Shown one piece after another: positions 1-7,751 of a stretch of 14,035 bases of DNA. Position numbers and translations under genes: made by a program. The stretch's first letter is position 1. Each line of letters starts with the position of its first letter. Under the pieces are notes generated by a model. That model made no database searches and was not told the DNA's origin. It was given only the letters and a program-made list of their open reading frames with translations. This stretch comes from an uncultured bacterium (GTDB lineage Bacteria; Planctomycetota; UBA1135; GCA-002686595): positions 1-14,035 of the forward strand of contig CADEGS010000054.1 of the NCBI GenBank assembly GCA_902826945.1. The letters run 5' to 3'.

Positions 1-1952
1 GCCACCTGGCGGATGTAGGTCGACTTGCCCGACATGTTCGGGCCGGTCAGGATCGAGAGACGCCGCTCGCGCGCGTCGAGGTGCGCGTCGTTCGGCACGA
101 AGCTCTCGACGGCCGTCGAGCGCTCGAGCACCGGGTGGCGGCCCTCGACGATCGCGATCGCGTCGCCCTCGTCGATCGTCGGCGCGACGTAGCGCTGCTC
201 GGCCGCGACCTGCGCCAGGCCGACCAGGCAGTCGAGGCGCGCCAGCGCGCGCGCGGTGGCCAGGATGCCCTCGAGCTCGCCGGCGAGGAAGTCGCGCAGC
301 GCGCAGAAGAGGTCGTACTCGAGCTGGTGCGCGAGCTCCTCGGACTTGAGCACCCTCGTCTCGAACTCCTTGAGCTCGGGCGTGATGTAGCGCTCGGCGT
401 TCTTGATCGTCTGCTTGCGCACGTAGCTCGCCGGCACGCGCTCGAGCTGCCCGCGCGGCACCTCGAGGAAGTAGCCGAAGACCGAGTTGAAGCCGATCTT
501 CAGGCCGGGCAGCCCGGCGCGCACGCTCTCCTCGGCCTGGAAGCGCGCCATCCAGCCCTTCGCGTCGCCGGCGATCTGGCGCAGCTCGTCGAGCTCGGCC
601 GAGAAGCCGGCGCGCACGATGCCGCCCTCGCGCAAGGTCAGCGGCGGGTCGTCGGCGAGCGTCGCCAGCGCGCGCGCCGTCGCGTCCTCGAGCGGGTCGA
701 GCGCGCAGGCGACGTCGGCCAGCTCCGCCGACGCGCACGCGCCGAGCGTCGCGAGCAGCGCCGGCACGCGCGCGAGCGAGCGCGAGAGCGCCACGAGGTC
801 GCGCGCGTTCGCGCGGCCGGTGGCGAGCTTGCCCGCCAGGCGCTCGAGGTCGAGCACGCGCTCGAGCTCCTCCGCCAGCGCCTCGCGCCGCTCGGGCGCG
901 GCCACGAGCTCGGCCACGCCGCCCTGGCGCGCGCGGATCGCCGCGACGTCGCGCAGCGGCGCCAGCACCCACTCGCGCAGCAGGCGCGCGCCCATCGCCG
1001 TGCGCGTGGCGTCGATCGCGTCGAGCAGCGTGCCCTCGCGCCGGCCCTCGCGCTGCGTCGCGACGAGCTCCAGGCACGCGCGCGTCGCGGCGTCGAGCAC
1101 GAGGTGCGCGGAGCGCTCGACCTTCTCGATCCCGAGCACGTGCTGGCAGGTCGCCTTCTGCGTCTCGGCCGCGTACTCGAGCAGCGCGCCCGCGGCGGGC
1201 ACGATCGGCGAGCCGGCCTCGATCCCGAAGCCCTCCAGCCCCTTCGTGCGGAACTGGCGCACGAGCGCGCGCTCGGCGCCCTCGCGCGCGAAGCGCCACG
1301 GCTCGCGCGGCGTGAGAAGGGTCCCGAGCTTCGCGCACAGATCGCGCAGGCCGGCGCGCGCCTCGAGCAGGTCCTCCGCGACGAGCAGCTCGGCCGGCCG
1401 CACGCGCGCCAGCTCGTCGGCCAGCTCGCCTTCGGCGAGCTCGCTCGCCTGCAGCCGCCCGGTCGAGAGGTCGAGCCAGGCCAGCGCGCCGCCGTCTTTC
1501 GCCAGCACCAGCGCGCCGAGGAAGGCGCTCGCGCGCGCGTCGAGCGCGTCCTCCTCGGTCAGCGTGCCCGGCGTCACGATGCGCACGATGCCGCGCTCGA
1601 CGATGCCCTTCGCCTCGCGCGGGTCCTGGAGCTGCTCGCAGATCGCGACCTTGAAGCCCATGCGCACGAGCCGCACCAGGTAGCCCTCGGCCGCCTTGAC
1701 CGGCACGCCGGCCATCGGGATCGGCTCCTCGGAGCCCTTCGAGCGCGAGGTGAGCGTCAGCCCGAGCGCGCGCGACGCCTCGACCGCGTCCTGGTGGAAG
1801 AGCTCGTAGAAGTCGCCCATGCGGAAGAAGAGCAGGGCGCCGGGCGCCTCCTTCTTCGCGCGCCAGAACTGCTCCATCATCGGCGTCTCCTGGCCGACGG
1901 TGCGCTGCTGCGGCGCGCGCGCGCCGCGGGCGACGATGCGGGAGCGGGCCAT
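1..1952 (-). CDS. mutS: DNA mismatch repair protein MutS (C-terminus outside window)
   Basis: MutS binds mismatches and small loops in DNA and, through its ATPase, recruits MutL to start strand-directed repair. The visible part is 650 residues. It opens with the mismatch-recognition domain, containing the GDFYELF motif whose Phe48-x-Glu50 is the mismatch-contacting pair. The connector and lever region follows (a TAMGARLLREW stretch is typical), then the clamp. The ATPase domain begins near residue 585 (EGRHPVLE) and the window ends just after Walker A (GPNMSGKST, about residues 637-645). Walker B and the dimerisation tail lie outside. The start at 1952 is chosen because it leaves a short leader before the conserved TPMM, as in known MutS. 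An internal ATG at 1880 has a better ribosome site (AGGAG at 1887-1891, 6 nt away) and would still keep the FYE motif. The gene is divergent from the channel gene at 2134. Family assignment is essentially certain; the start is less so. Confidence 0.97.
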   Translation of the reverse strand, partial: MARSRIVARGARAPQQRTVGQETPMMEQFWRAKKEAPGALLFFRMGDFYELFHQDAVEASRALGLTLTSRSKGSEEPIPMAGVPVKAAEGYLVRLVRMGFKVAICEQLQDPREAKGIVERGIVRIVTPGTLTEEDALDARASAFLGALVLAKDGGALAWLDLSTGRLQASELAEGELADELARVRPAELLVAEDLLEARAGLRDLCAKLGTLLTPREPWRFAREGAERALVRQFRTKGLEGFGIEAGSPIVPAAGALLEYAAETQKATCQHVLGIEKVERSAHLVLDAATRACLELVATQREGRREGTLLDAIDATRTAMGARLLREWVLAPLRDVAAIRARQGGVAELVAAPERREALAEELERVLDLERLAGKLATGRANARDLVALSRSLARVPALLATLGACASAELADVACALDPLEDATARALATLADDPPLTLREGGIVRAGFSAELDELRQIAGDAKGWMARFQAEESVRAGLPGLKIGFNSVFGYFLEVPRGQLERVPASYVRKQTIKNAERYITPELKEFETRVLKSEELAHQLEYDLFCALRDFLAGELEGILATARALARLDCLVGLAQVAAEQRYVAPTIDEGDAIAIVEGRHPVLERSTAVESFVPNDAHLDARERRLSILTGPNMSGKSTYIRQV

Positions 1953-2133
1953 GGCGGGGGGAGTGTAGCCCTCGCCGCGCGGAGGCGCCCGCGGCGGAGC
2001 GAGAACGCCGCGCGTGCGAGGCGCGAGGAGTGGCCGTCCGCGCGTCCGCGCGGTAGAACGCCCGCGAGGACGCGCCCGGGCGTGCGCTCGTCGGCGGTCC
2101 GTGGCGGCGCGGTCGGGCGGGAGGGCGCGAGCG
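1953..2133. other. divergent intergenic region between mutS and the channel gene
   Basis: These 181 bases separate the two divergent starts and should hold promoters for both. They are extremely GC-rich, and I see no convincing -35/-10 pair, operator or RNA. The only clear signal is GGAGG at 2120-2124, 9 nt before the ATG at 2134. An open frame in the channel gene's register extends back to 2014, but its arginine-rich translation looks like non-coding sequence. Confidence 0.5.
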
Positions 2134-3156
2134 ATGGCGGGAGCGGGCGGTACGCGTGCGGGACTCCGGGCGAGCGGCCGGGCGGCCCTCGCGGCGGCGG
2201 CGCGGGCGCTCACGCTCGGCGCGGCGCTCGCCGGCGGCGCGGCGGCGCAGGGCAAGCTCCCGCTGCCGGTCGAGGTCGGCGTGTGGATCAGCGACATCCA
2301 CACGCTGGACCTGCTGGACGGCAGCTTCGGGGCCGAGCTCTACCTGTGGTTCGTCGCGCGCGACGAGGACTTCCCGCCCGACGAGCCGTTCCGGCCGCTC
2401 GAGACGATGCAGATCCTGAACGGCCGCGACTGGAGCGTGCGCGCCGCGAGCCGCCGCGTGCTGGCCGATGGCTCGGTGCACGCCTCGGGCTACGTCTCGG
2501 TCACGCTGAACCACGACTGGGACGTGCGCGCCTACCCCTACGACCGTCAGGAGCTGCGCGTCGTCCTCGAGACGCCCCTCACCGCCTCCGAGCTGCGCTT
2601 GGTCCCTGACCGCGCCGCGAGCGGCGTGAGCGACCTGGCCTCGGTCGAGGGCTTCCGCATCGGCGCCCTGCGCCTGGACGAGCACGTCCAGCGCTACGCG
2701 AGCGACTTCGGCTTCCGCGACGGCGCCGGGAACGAGTTCTCGCGGCTGGTCGTGACGCTCGACCTGGAGCGCGCCAGCGAGCGCATCGTGGTCGAGCTCC
2801 TGGTCGGCTTCTTCGTCGCGAACCTGGTCGCGCTGCTCTCGTACGCGGTGCACGTCTCCGAGCTCGGGATCCGCTGCTCGCTCGCCGCCGGCGCGATCTT
2901 CGGCGCGGTGGGCAACATGTACTCGCTGCGCGGCGCGGTGAACCCGGCCGCGGGCTCGCTGCTCGTGGACCGCGTCGCGCTGGTCACCTTCTCGGGGATC
3001 GTCGTCGCGCTCCTGACCGGCATCGTCGTGGACCGCCTGCACCGCGCCTACCGCACGCGCCTCGCGCGCAGCGTGAACTGGAGCGTGTTCGCCCTGGCGC
3101 TGTGCGGCTCGACCTTGATCCTGCGGCAGGCCTTCCTGGAGGCCTCCGCGGGGTGA
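2134..3156 (+). CDS. pentameric ligand-gated ion channel-like (Cys-loop superfamily type) membrane protein
   Basis: This 340-residue protein is probably a prokaryotic relative of the pentameric ligand-gated ion channels (the GLIC/ELIC superfamily). Residues 1-39 form a signal peptide with an Ala-rich core and likely cleavage near AAA-QG. Residues 45-215 form a beta-rich ectodomain, with the early strand PVEVGVWISDIHTLD and the signature AYPYDRQ at 133-139, matching the family's F/Y-P-F/Y-D-x-Q. Four hydrophobic segments follow, near 217-239, 244-262, 278-300 and 314-332. The only cysteines (248 and 324) lie in the membrane part, so there is no disulfide Cys-loop, as is normal in bacteria. The TM2 region carries GAIFGAVGNMYSL rather than a classical pore-lining helix, so gating and ion selectivity cannot be inferred. 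The start at 2134 is preferred over 2014 because of its ribosome site and because the signal peptide directly follows. The ligand is unknown. Confidence 0.72.
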   Translation: MAGAGGTRAGLRASGRAALAAAARALTLGAALAGGAAAQGKLPLPVEVGVWISDIHTLDLLDGSFGAELYLWFVARDEDFPPDEPFRPLETMQILNGRDWSVRAASRRVLADGSVHASGYVSVTLNHDWDVRAYPYDRQELRVVLETPLTASELRLVPDRAASGVSDLASVEGFRIGALRLDEHVQRYASDFGFRDGAGNEFSRLVVTLDLERASERIVVELLVGFFVANLVALLSYAVHVSELGIRCSLAAGAIFGAVGNMYSLRGAVNPAAGSLLVDRVALVTFSGIVVALLTGIVVDRLHRAYRTRLARSVNWSVFALALCGSTLILRQAFLEASAG

Positions 3157-3543
3157 GGGGGCACGGCGCCGCCGTTGCTCGCTTCGGCCGAGCACGAGCC
3201 GCTGCCGCTCCTCGCGCCGACGGGCGTGCTGCCCGCGCTCGACGCGACCGGTCACGCCGCGCTCTCCTTCCCCGTCCCGAACGTCGGCGCGCACCAGCGC
3301 TGACGCTCTACGCGCAGGCGGCCTTCCTCGCGCCGAGCGGGGTCTGGCTGGGCGCGGGCACGACGCTCGTGCTGCTCGGCGAGGGTCCCTGAGCGAGGGG
3401 CGAAGGACGGCTCGTCGCGTGGGGGAACCGTCGTAACGGCAGCGGAACCCGGGCCCCAGCCGGACAGGGCGCCGCGAGCAGGAGGCCCGCTGGCACGCGG
3501 GTTGTGAGAACGACGGCCGTCCCCGAACCTGGAGGCTCCTGCC
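3157..3543. other. 387-bp gap without an intact gene
   Basis: The first 236 bases hold a decayed protein remnant, listed separately. The rest (3393-3543) shows two small inverted repeats. One is CCGT-CGTA-ACGG near 3429-3440. The other is CCCGC (3486-3490) against GCGGG (3497-3501) with a 6-nt loop. The ribosome site GGAGG for the next gene is at 3531-3535. I see no recognisable promoter, tRNA or small RNA. Confidence 0.5.
3169..3392 (+). pseudogene. frameshifted C-terminal remnant of a surface/exported protein
   Basis: The plus strand reads as one protein tail if a single missing base is allowed. From 3169 to 3300 one frame gives a stretch ending LDATGHAALSFPVPNVGAHQR and then TGA at 3301. 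Stepping back one base, the frame starting at 3300 continues LTLYAQAAFLAPSGVWLGAG and ends at TGA 3390-3392. The combined pattern (D-x-x-G-x-A, alternating hydrophobics, P-x-P-N, then LTLYAQAAFL-x-P-x-G, then a final short strand) resembles a C-terminal beta module I associate with many exported planctomycete proteins. There is no start codon, signal peptide or upstream body, so this is a truncated and frameshifted relic, or a tail whose gene was deleted between the channel gene and here. A sequencing error could explain the frameshift but not the missing N-terminus. Confidence 0.5.
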
Positions 3544-5769
3544 ATGCTCTGCGCCCTCGTGCTCGCCGCGTCCGTCCTGGCCGTTCCCCGCTCGCCGACC
3601 GTCCAGGCCGTTCCGCGGCAGCCCGCCGTCGCCCCCGCTCCGGCCGGGGTCGCGGCGAGCGCTCCTCCGACGGCTTCGCCTTCTCCGCTCCTCCCGGCCG
3701 CCGCGGGCCGCGCCGCGCGCGCGATCGCCGGTGCGGGCGCCGCGCGCGGCGCGGGCGTCGCGCCCCCCGCGGTCCACGCCGCCGCGGGCTTCGCGCTGAC
3801 CGACGTCACGGGCGACGGCGTGCTCGACGTGGTCGGGGTCGCGAGCGGCGCGGACGTGGAGGGCGCCAAGGACGCCGGCGCGCTCTACGTGTGGGACGGC
3901 ACGAGCCCGAGCGGCGCGCCGCGCGCCCGGCTGCGCGCGCAGCGGCCGCGGGCGGGCGAGCGGCTGGGCAGCGCGGCGCTCGCGCGCGGTCCGCTGCTGC
4001 TCGACCTCGATCTGGACGGCGTGCTCGACGTGCTGGCGTCGGGCGCGGCGCCGGGAGCGGCCGGGAGCCTGCGCCCGGTCCTGCGCGCCTGGCGCGGCGG
4101 CGCGGCGCTGCAGGGCGACCGCGCGCCCGATGCGACGCTCGTCGCGCCGCTCGCCGGCACCGCCGATCCCGACCTGCTCGACCTGGACGGGGACGGGGTG
4201 CCCGAGGTCCTCGTCGAGGACCTCGTCGCTTGCCCCGCGTACGCCTATCCCGTGGCCGAGCGCGCGTTCGTCTGGACGAGCGCGCCGGGCGCGAGCGGCG
4301 CGCTGCCGCCGGCGGCGACGCTCGCGGTCGAGCCCGCCGGAGCGCGGCCCTCGTGCGCGCTGGGCTTCCTCGCCGCCTTCGAGCACGACCTGACCGGCGA
4401 CGGCCTCTCCGACGTCGCGTACGTGGCGCCCGAGCACGGCCCCACGCCGGCGAGCACCCGGCACACGCTGCGCGTGTGGGACGGCGGCGCGCTCGCGGGC
4501 ACGCCGGCGCCGGCGCGCACGCTCTCCGTGCTCGGGTTCGAGTCGCTGTGGGTCGTGGACGACGTGACCGGCGACGGGATCGCGGACGTGGTCGGCCTGC
4601 AGCGCACGACCGGCTCGGCGCTCGTCGCGAGCGTCTTCGCGGGCGGCCCCGGCCTGGGCACGGAGCCCGCGCGCGCGCGCCTCTTCGCGCCGGCGCCCTG
4701 GACCGCGGCGCAGTCCTTCTTCTTCGCGCCGGGCGCGCGCGACCTCGACGGCGACGGCGTGCGCGACGTGCTCCTGCCCGTCGAGAGCGCGGGCAACGGG
4801 CTCGTCGTGTGGAGCGGCGGCGCGGGGCTCGCGGGCGACGTCACGGGCTCGGCCCTGCTCGAGGTCGCGCCGCAGACGCTCGTCGTCGATCTCGACGGCG
4901 ACGGCCGGCTGGATCTGCTCGCCGCGTACGAGCAGGCGCTCGGGCTGCGCGACGCCAGGGCCAGCGGAACCGGACCGACGACGACGCTCACGGCAGAGAT
5001 CGCGGGCGCCGGGCGCAGCCTGGATCCCCTGGTGTGGATCGCGGACGTGACCGGCGACGGCCTCGAGGACGTCGTGGCGCAGGAGACGATCTCGGTGCTC
5101 TTGCCCGGGCCGCCGGTGAGCCCGACGCGCCTGCACGTGTGGGCCGCGCCCTTCGCGCCCGGCCAGCAGGCGGAGACCGCCGTCCTGCGCATCGCCTCCG
5201 GCCCCTTCCCGGTGCTCGAGGCGGAGCTGCGCGTCGCCGCGGTCGCCGACGTCAGCGGCGACGGCGTGGCGGACGTCGTCGCGCACCGGCGCGGCTCGGA
5301 CGAGTCCTTCGTCTGGCTCGGCGGCGCGAGCCTCGGGCCGCTGCCCGACGCGCGCCTCACGCCGAGCGGGGAGGAGCTCGCGCTCGCCGAGCTGACCGGC
5401 GACGGCGTGCTCGACCTGCTCGAGGTCGATCCCGGCGCCACGGTCGCCGGCGTGGCGCAGGCCGGGGCGGTGCGCGTGTGGGCGGGCGGAGCCGCGCTCG
5501 CGGGCGAGGTCGCGCCGCTCGTGGTGCTCGTCTCGCCGCGGCCCGAGGCGGGGGACGCGCTCGGCGCTCCCGGCCGGTCCGCGACGGTCGTGGCCGACCT
5601 CGACGGCGACGGAGCGCCGGAGCTCCTCGCCGCCGCCGCCGCCGCCGACCCCGGCGGCGTGCCCGACGCCGGCGCGCTCGTGCTGTGGAAGGGGCCGATC
5701 GGCCCCGGCGCGGCGGGCGCGCTGCTCTTCGTGCCGGGCGCGCGGCCGGGCGACGGGCTCGGAGGCTAG
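3544..5769 (+). CDS. exported FG-GAP/VCBS repeat protein (beta-propeller type)
   Basis: This is a 741-residue secreted protein of unknown specific role. It opens with a short hydrophobic leader (MLCALVLAASVLAV) and a Pro/Ala-rich linker to about residue 75. Eleven repeats follow, each centred on a calcium-binding loop of the D-x-T/D-G-D-G-x-x-D type, starting near residues 87, 154, 213, 282, 340, 400, 449, 501, 569, 616 and 685. Between loops a strand ending in VW-x-G or VW-x-GG recurs. This is the FG-GAP/VCBS organisation of integrin-alpha-like propellers. Loops 2 (D-L-D-L-D-G), 3 and 11 (final Glu) and 10 (initial Glu) are variants. No enzymatic domain, cell-wall anchor or membrane segment is seen at the C-terminus. 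The start is supported by GGAGG at 3531-3535, 8 nt upstream. Such proteins usually bind ligands or act in adhesion; neither can be shown here. Confidence 0.88.
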   Translation: MLCALVLAASVLAVPRSPTVQAVPRQPAVAPAPAGVAASAPPTASPSPLLPAAAGRAARAIAGAGAARGAGVAPPAVHAAAGFALTDVTGDGVLDVVGVASGADVEGAKDAGALYVWDGTSPSGAPRARLRAQRPRAGERLGSAALARGPLLLDLDLDGVLDVLASGAAPGAAGSLRPVLRAWRGGAALQGDRAPDATLVAPLAGTADPDLLDLDGDGVPEVLVEDLVACPAYAYPVAERAFVWTSAPGASGALPPAATLAVEPAGARPSCALGFLAAFEHDLTGDGLSDVAYVAPEHGPTPASTRHTLRVWDGGALAGTPAPARTLSVLGFESLWVVDDVTGDGIADVVGLQRTTGSALVASVFAGGPGLGTEPARARLFAPAPWTAAQSFFFAPGARDLDGDGVRDVLLPVESAGNGLVVWSGGAGLAGDVTGSALLEVAPQTLVVDLDGDGRLDLLAAYEQALGLRDARASGTGPTTTLTAEIAGAGRSLDPLVWIADVTGDGLEDVVAQETISVLLPGPPVSPTRLHVWAAPFAPGQQAETAVLRIASGPFPVLEAELRVAAVADVSGDGVADVVAHRRGSDESFVWLGGASLGPLPDARLTPSGEELALAELTGDGVLDLLEVDPGATVAGVAQAGAVRVWAGGAALAGEVAPLVVLVSPRPEAGDALGAPGRSATVVADLDGDGAPELLAAAAAADPGGVPDAGALVLWKGPIGPGAAGALLFVPGARPGDGLGG

Positions 5770-5782
5770 AGAAGGCTCGGAG

Positions 5783-5810
5783 CGGCGGGGGGGAGCGGCT
5801 CTCCCCGCCG
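5783..5810 (+). terminator. GC-rich hairpin after the FG-GAP gene
   Basis: CGGCGGGG (5783-5790) pairs with CCCCGCCG (5803-5810) as a perfect 8-bp stem, and the arms can extend inward with wobble pairs. It lies 14 bases after the stop codon at 5769. There is no T-run behind it, so intrinsic termination is uncertain; in such a GC-rich genome it could equally stabilise the mRNA 3' end. Confidence 0.4.
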
Positions 5811-5891
5811 CGGCCACCTGGCGCGCGCTTTGCGTCCTGGCCCTCCGGCCACCGGGCGCATCGCTTGCATGGCGCTCGCGGCGGCCCGAGC

Positions 5892-7250
5892 ATGCTCTGC
5901 GCCGTGCCGCCCCTCTTCCCCTCGCCGCGCTCCCTCGTGGCCTCCGGCGCCCTCGTCCTTGCCGCCGGCTGCGCCGGCTACCCGGGGCGCACGGCGGCCG
6001 CGCTGCGTGACTTCCAGGAAGGACACCTCGAGCGCTCGCTGACCGCCTACGAGGACCCCGAGCTGACCGGCACGCCCTTCCTGCAAGGGGCGGAGGCGGG
6101 CACCGTGGCGCTGGCGATGGGGGCCTGGGACCGGGCGCGCGCGAGCCTCGACCTCGCCGTGACGGCCTCCGAGGAGGCCGGCGGGCGCGGCGCGCTGGAG
6201 CCGACGCGGCTGGTCGAGACGCTCGGCTCGTTCGGGCTGAACGACACCACCAAGGCCTACGAGGGCGAGGGCTTCGAGCGCGTCTACCTGCACGCCTGCC
6301 TGGCGCTCACCTACCTCGCGATCGGCCGGCTCGACGACGTCGGGGTCGAGGTGCGGCGCGCGAACCAGATCCTCGAGGGCGAGGAGGAGCTCTACGACAA
6401 GAAGTACCAGGCGGGGGGCTTCGGCCACCTGCTCTCGGCGCTCTCGTACGAGCTGAAGGGCGAGCTCGACCAGGCCTACGTCGACTACCAGCGCATGGAG
6501 GAGAAGGGGCTCGGCACGGAGCTCGCAGGGCGAGCGCTCGTGCGCATCGCGAGCCAGCTCGGACGCGAGGACGAGGTCCAGCGCTGGACCGAGCGCTACG
6601 GCGCCCCCGCCGCGCTGCCCGACGGCGCGGCCAGCGTCGTCGTCTTGGCCGGCGTCGGGCTCGCGCCGTTCAAGGTCGAGGCGAGCCTGGTGCTGCCGCT
6701 GCCCGGCGGCGCGTTCTCGATGGCGGTGCCCGGCTACCGCGAGCGGCCGCAGCCGGTCTCGGGGCTGGCGCTGACGCTCGCGGGCGGCGAGGGCGCGCGC
6801 ACGACGGTGGTCGAGAGCGTCTCGTCGGTCGCGCAGCAGAACCTGGCCGACCGGCTGGCCTGGGTCGCCGCCAAGTCGATCGGGCGCGGCCTCCTGAAGC
6901 GCGAGCTGACGAAGCAGCTCGAGGACGAGTACGGCCTCGGCGGGCGCGTCGCGGGCGACCTCTTCTCGATCGTCTCCGAGCGCGCCGACCTGCGCGGCTG
7001 GCAGACGCTGCCCGACTCGTGGCAGGCGGCGCGCCTGTTCGTGGCGCCCGGCGTGCACACGCTCGCGCTGGAGGCGCTGGGCGGCGAGAGCGTCCCGCTC
7101 GGCTCGTACGAGCTCGATCCGGGCGAGACGATGGTCGTGCTCGCGCGCACCGTCGGCGCCCGGCTCTACGCGTATCCGATCGGCGGCCGGCCGCTGGCGG
7201 CGGACGGCGCCCTTGCGACCGGCCCGCCCGCGGGCGAGGCGATCCCCTGA
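5892..7250 (+). CDS. COG3014-type lipoprotein, first gene of the ycfL-lpoB operon
   Basis: This 452-residue lipoprotein is of unknown biochemical function. The signal peptide ends in the lipobox LAAGC with lipidated Cys27. Residues 35-235 are helical and TPR-like, with small-residue and aromatic spacing such as YLHACLALTYLAIGRLDD (132-149) and LSALSYELKGELDQAYVDYQ (181-200). Then comes a beta-rich part starting at VVVLAGVGLAPFKVEASLVLPLP (249-271). Near the C-terminus are a helix with KSIGRGLLKRELTKQ and the segment ADLRGWQTLP (365-374), which I recognise from COG3014 proteins. It heads a tight operon: 35 bp to the YcfL-type gene and then 22 bp to the LpoB-type gene. That neighbourhood suggests an outer-membrane-associated partner of the LpoB system. 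The start has no good Shine-Dalgarno, but it places the signal peptide at the N-terminus; the frame stays open far upstream with implausible Arg-rich sequence. Confidence 0.8.
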   Translation: MLCAVPPLFPSPRSLVASGALVLAAGCAGYPGRTAAALRDFQEGHLERSLTAYEDPELTGTPFLQGAEAGTVALAMGAWDRARASLDLAVTASEEAGGRGALEPTRLVETLGSFGLNDTTKAYEGEGFERVYLHACLALTYLAIGRLDDVGVEVRRANQILEGEEELYDKKYQAGGFGHLLSALSYELKGELDQAYVDYQRMEEKGLGTELAGRALVRIASQLGREDEVQRWTERYGAPAALPDGAASVVVLAGVGLAPFKVEASLVLPLPGGAFSMAVPGYRERPQPVSGLALTLAGGEGARTTVVESVSSVAQQNLADRLAWVAAKSIGRGLLKRELTKQLEDEYGLGGRVAGDLFSIVSERADLRGWQTLPDSWQAARLFVAPGVHTLALEALGGESVPLGSYELDPGETMVVLARTVGARLYAYPIGGRPLAADGALATGPPAGEAIP

Positions 7251-7260
7251 CCGAGGAGGC

Positions 7261-7275
7261 GGGGCCCAGCGCCCC
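7261..7275 (+). promoter_or_regulatory. small hairpin in the gap before the ycfL-type gene
   Basis: GGGGC (7261-7265) and GCCCC (7271-7275) form a perfect 5-bp stem with a 5-nt loop, between the stop at 7250 and the ATG at 7286. It lies just before the region where a ribosome would bind, and the YcfL-type gene lacks a clear Shine-Dalgarno. It may be a local mRNA structure with little function. Confidence 0.2.
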
Positions 7276-7285
7276 GTCCTGATCC

Positions 7286-7729
7286 ATGAAGAACCACGTC
7301 ACGCATCCCGTCCTCTCCGCGCGGCTCGCGCCGGCCCTCGCCTGCCTGGCGCTCGTGTGCGCCTGCGTCTCCAAGCCCAGGGGGCAGGCCCAGAACACCT
7401 ACGTGGGCGGCGAGGGCCAGGAGATGGAGGCGCGCGTGGGCAACCGCGGCCTCGAGCGCGACCTCGACATCCTGCGCCCGATGTCGCGCCGCGACGAGAG
7501 CGGCCGCCTGCAGGTGCAGTTCGAGCTGCACAACAAGAAGACGAGCGACTTCGCCTTCGAGTACGCCGTCGTCTGGCGCGACGCCGCCGGCTTCGTCGTC
7601 CCCACGCCCTGGCACTGGACGCCGATGTCGATCGCAGGCCAGGGCTACCGCACCGTCTCCGTCACCGGCCCGACCCCCGAAGCGTGCCAGTGGGAGCTCC
7701 ACGTCCAGAAGCCCAGCGCCGTGCGCTGA
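7286..7729 (+). CDS. YcfL-type (DUF1425) lipoprotein
   Basis: This 147-residue predicted lipoprotein has an N-terminal hydrophobic stretch ending in the lipobox V24-C-A-C27. The mature part has one immunoglobulin-like beta domain: strands around LQVQFELHNKKTSDFAFEYAVVWRDAAGF, then WHWTPMSIAGQGYRTVSV and a final strand near QWELHVQKP. The N-terminal half of the domain, with its HNKKTSDFAFEYAVVWRD pattern, and the conserved position directly before an LpoB homologue both match YcfL, which precedes lpoB in Escherichia coli. Molecular function of YcfL is not established. The gene is 35 bp after the COG3014-type gene and 22 bp before the LpoB-type gene, so the three are very likely co-transcribed. 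No strong ribosome site precedes the ATG. The family call rests on order plus fold-like pattern, and is less certain than the LpoB call. Confidence 0.75.
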   Translation: MKNHVTHPVLSARLAPALACLALVCACVSKPRGQAQNTYVGGEGQEMEARVGNRGLERDLDILRPMSRRDESGRLQVQFELHNKKTSDFAFEYAVVWRDAAGFVVPTPWHWTPMSIAGQGYRTVSVTGPTPEACQWELHVQKPSAVR

Positions 7730-7751
7730 ACCCCGACCCCATCCAGAACCC

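Noticed and set aside
81..2609. An 842-codon plus-strand open frame antisense to mutS and running into the channel gene
   Set aside because: It is opposite an unmistakable mutS and shows only Arg/Leu/Ala/Glu-rich sequence with no start signal or family motif.
3504..5891. Long upstream extension of the COG3014-type frame through the FG-GAP gene
   Set aside because: The extension is Arg/Gly-rich antiframe sequence. The lipoprotein signal peptide begins at 5892, which fixes the real start.
5891..5903. A 13-base match (CATGCTCTGCGCC) at the starts of both the FG-GAP and COG3014-type genes
   Set aside because: Flanking bases differ on both sides, and four shared residues (MLCA) at two signal peptides can arise by chance in GC-rich DNA. 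There is no other sign of duplication or recombination.
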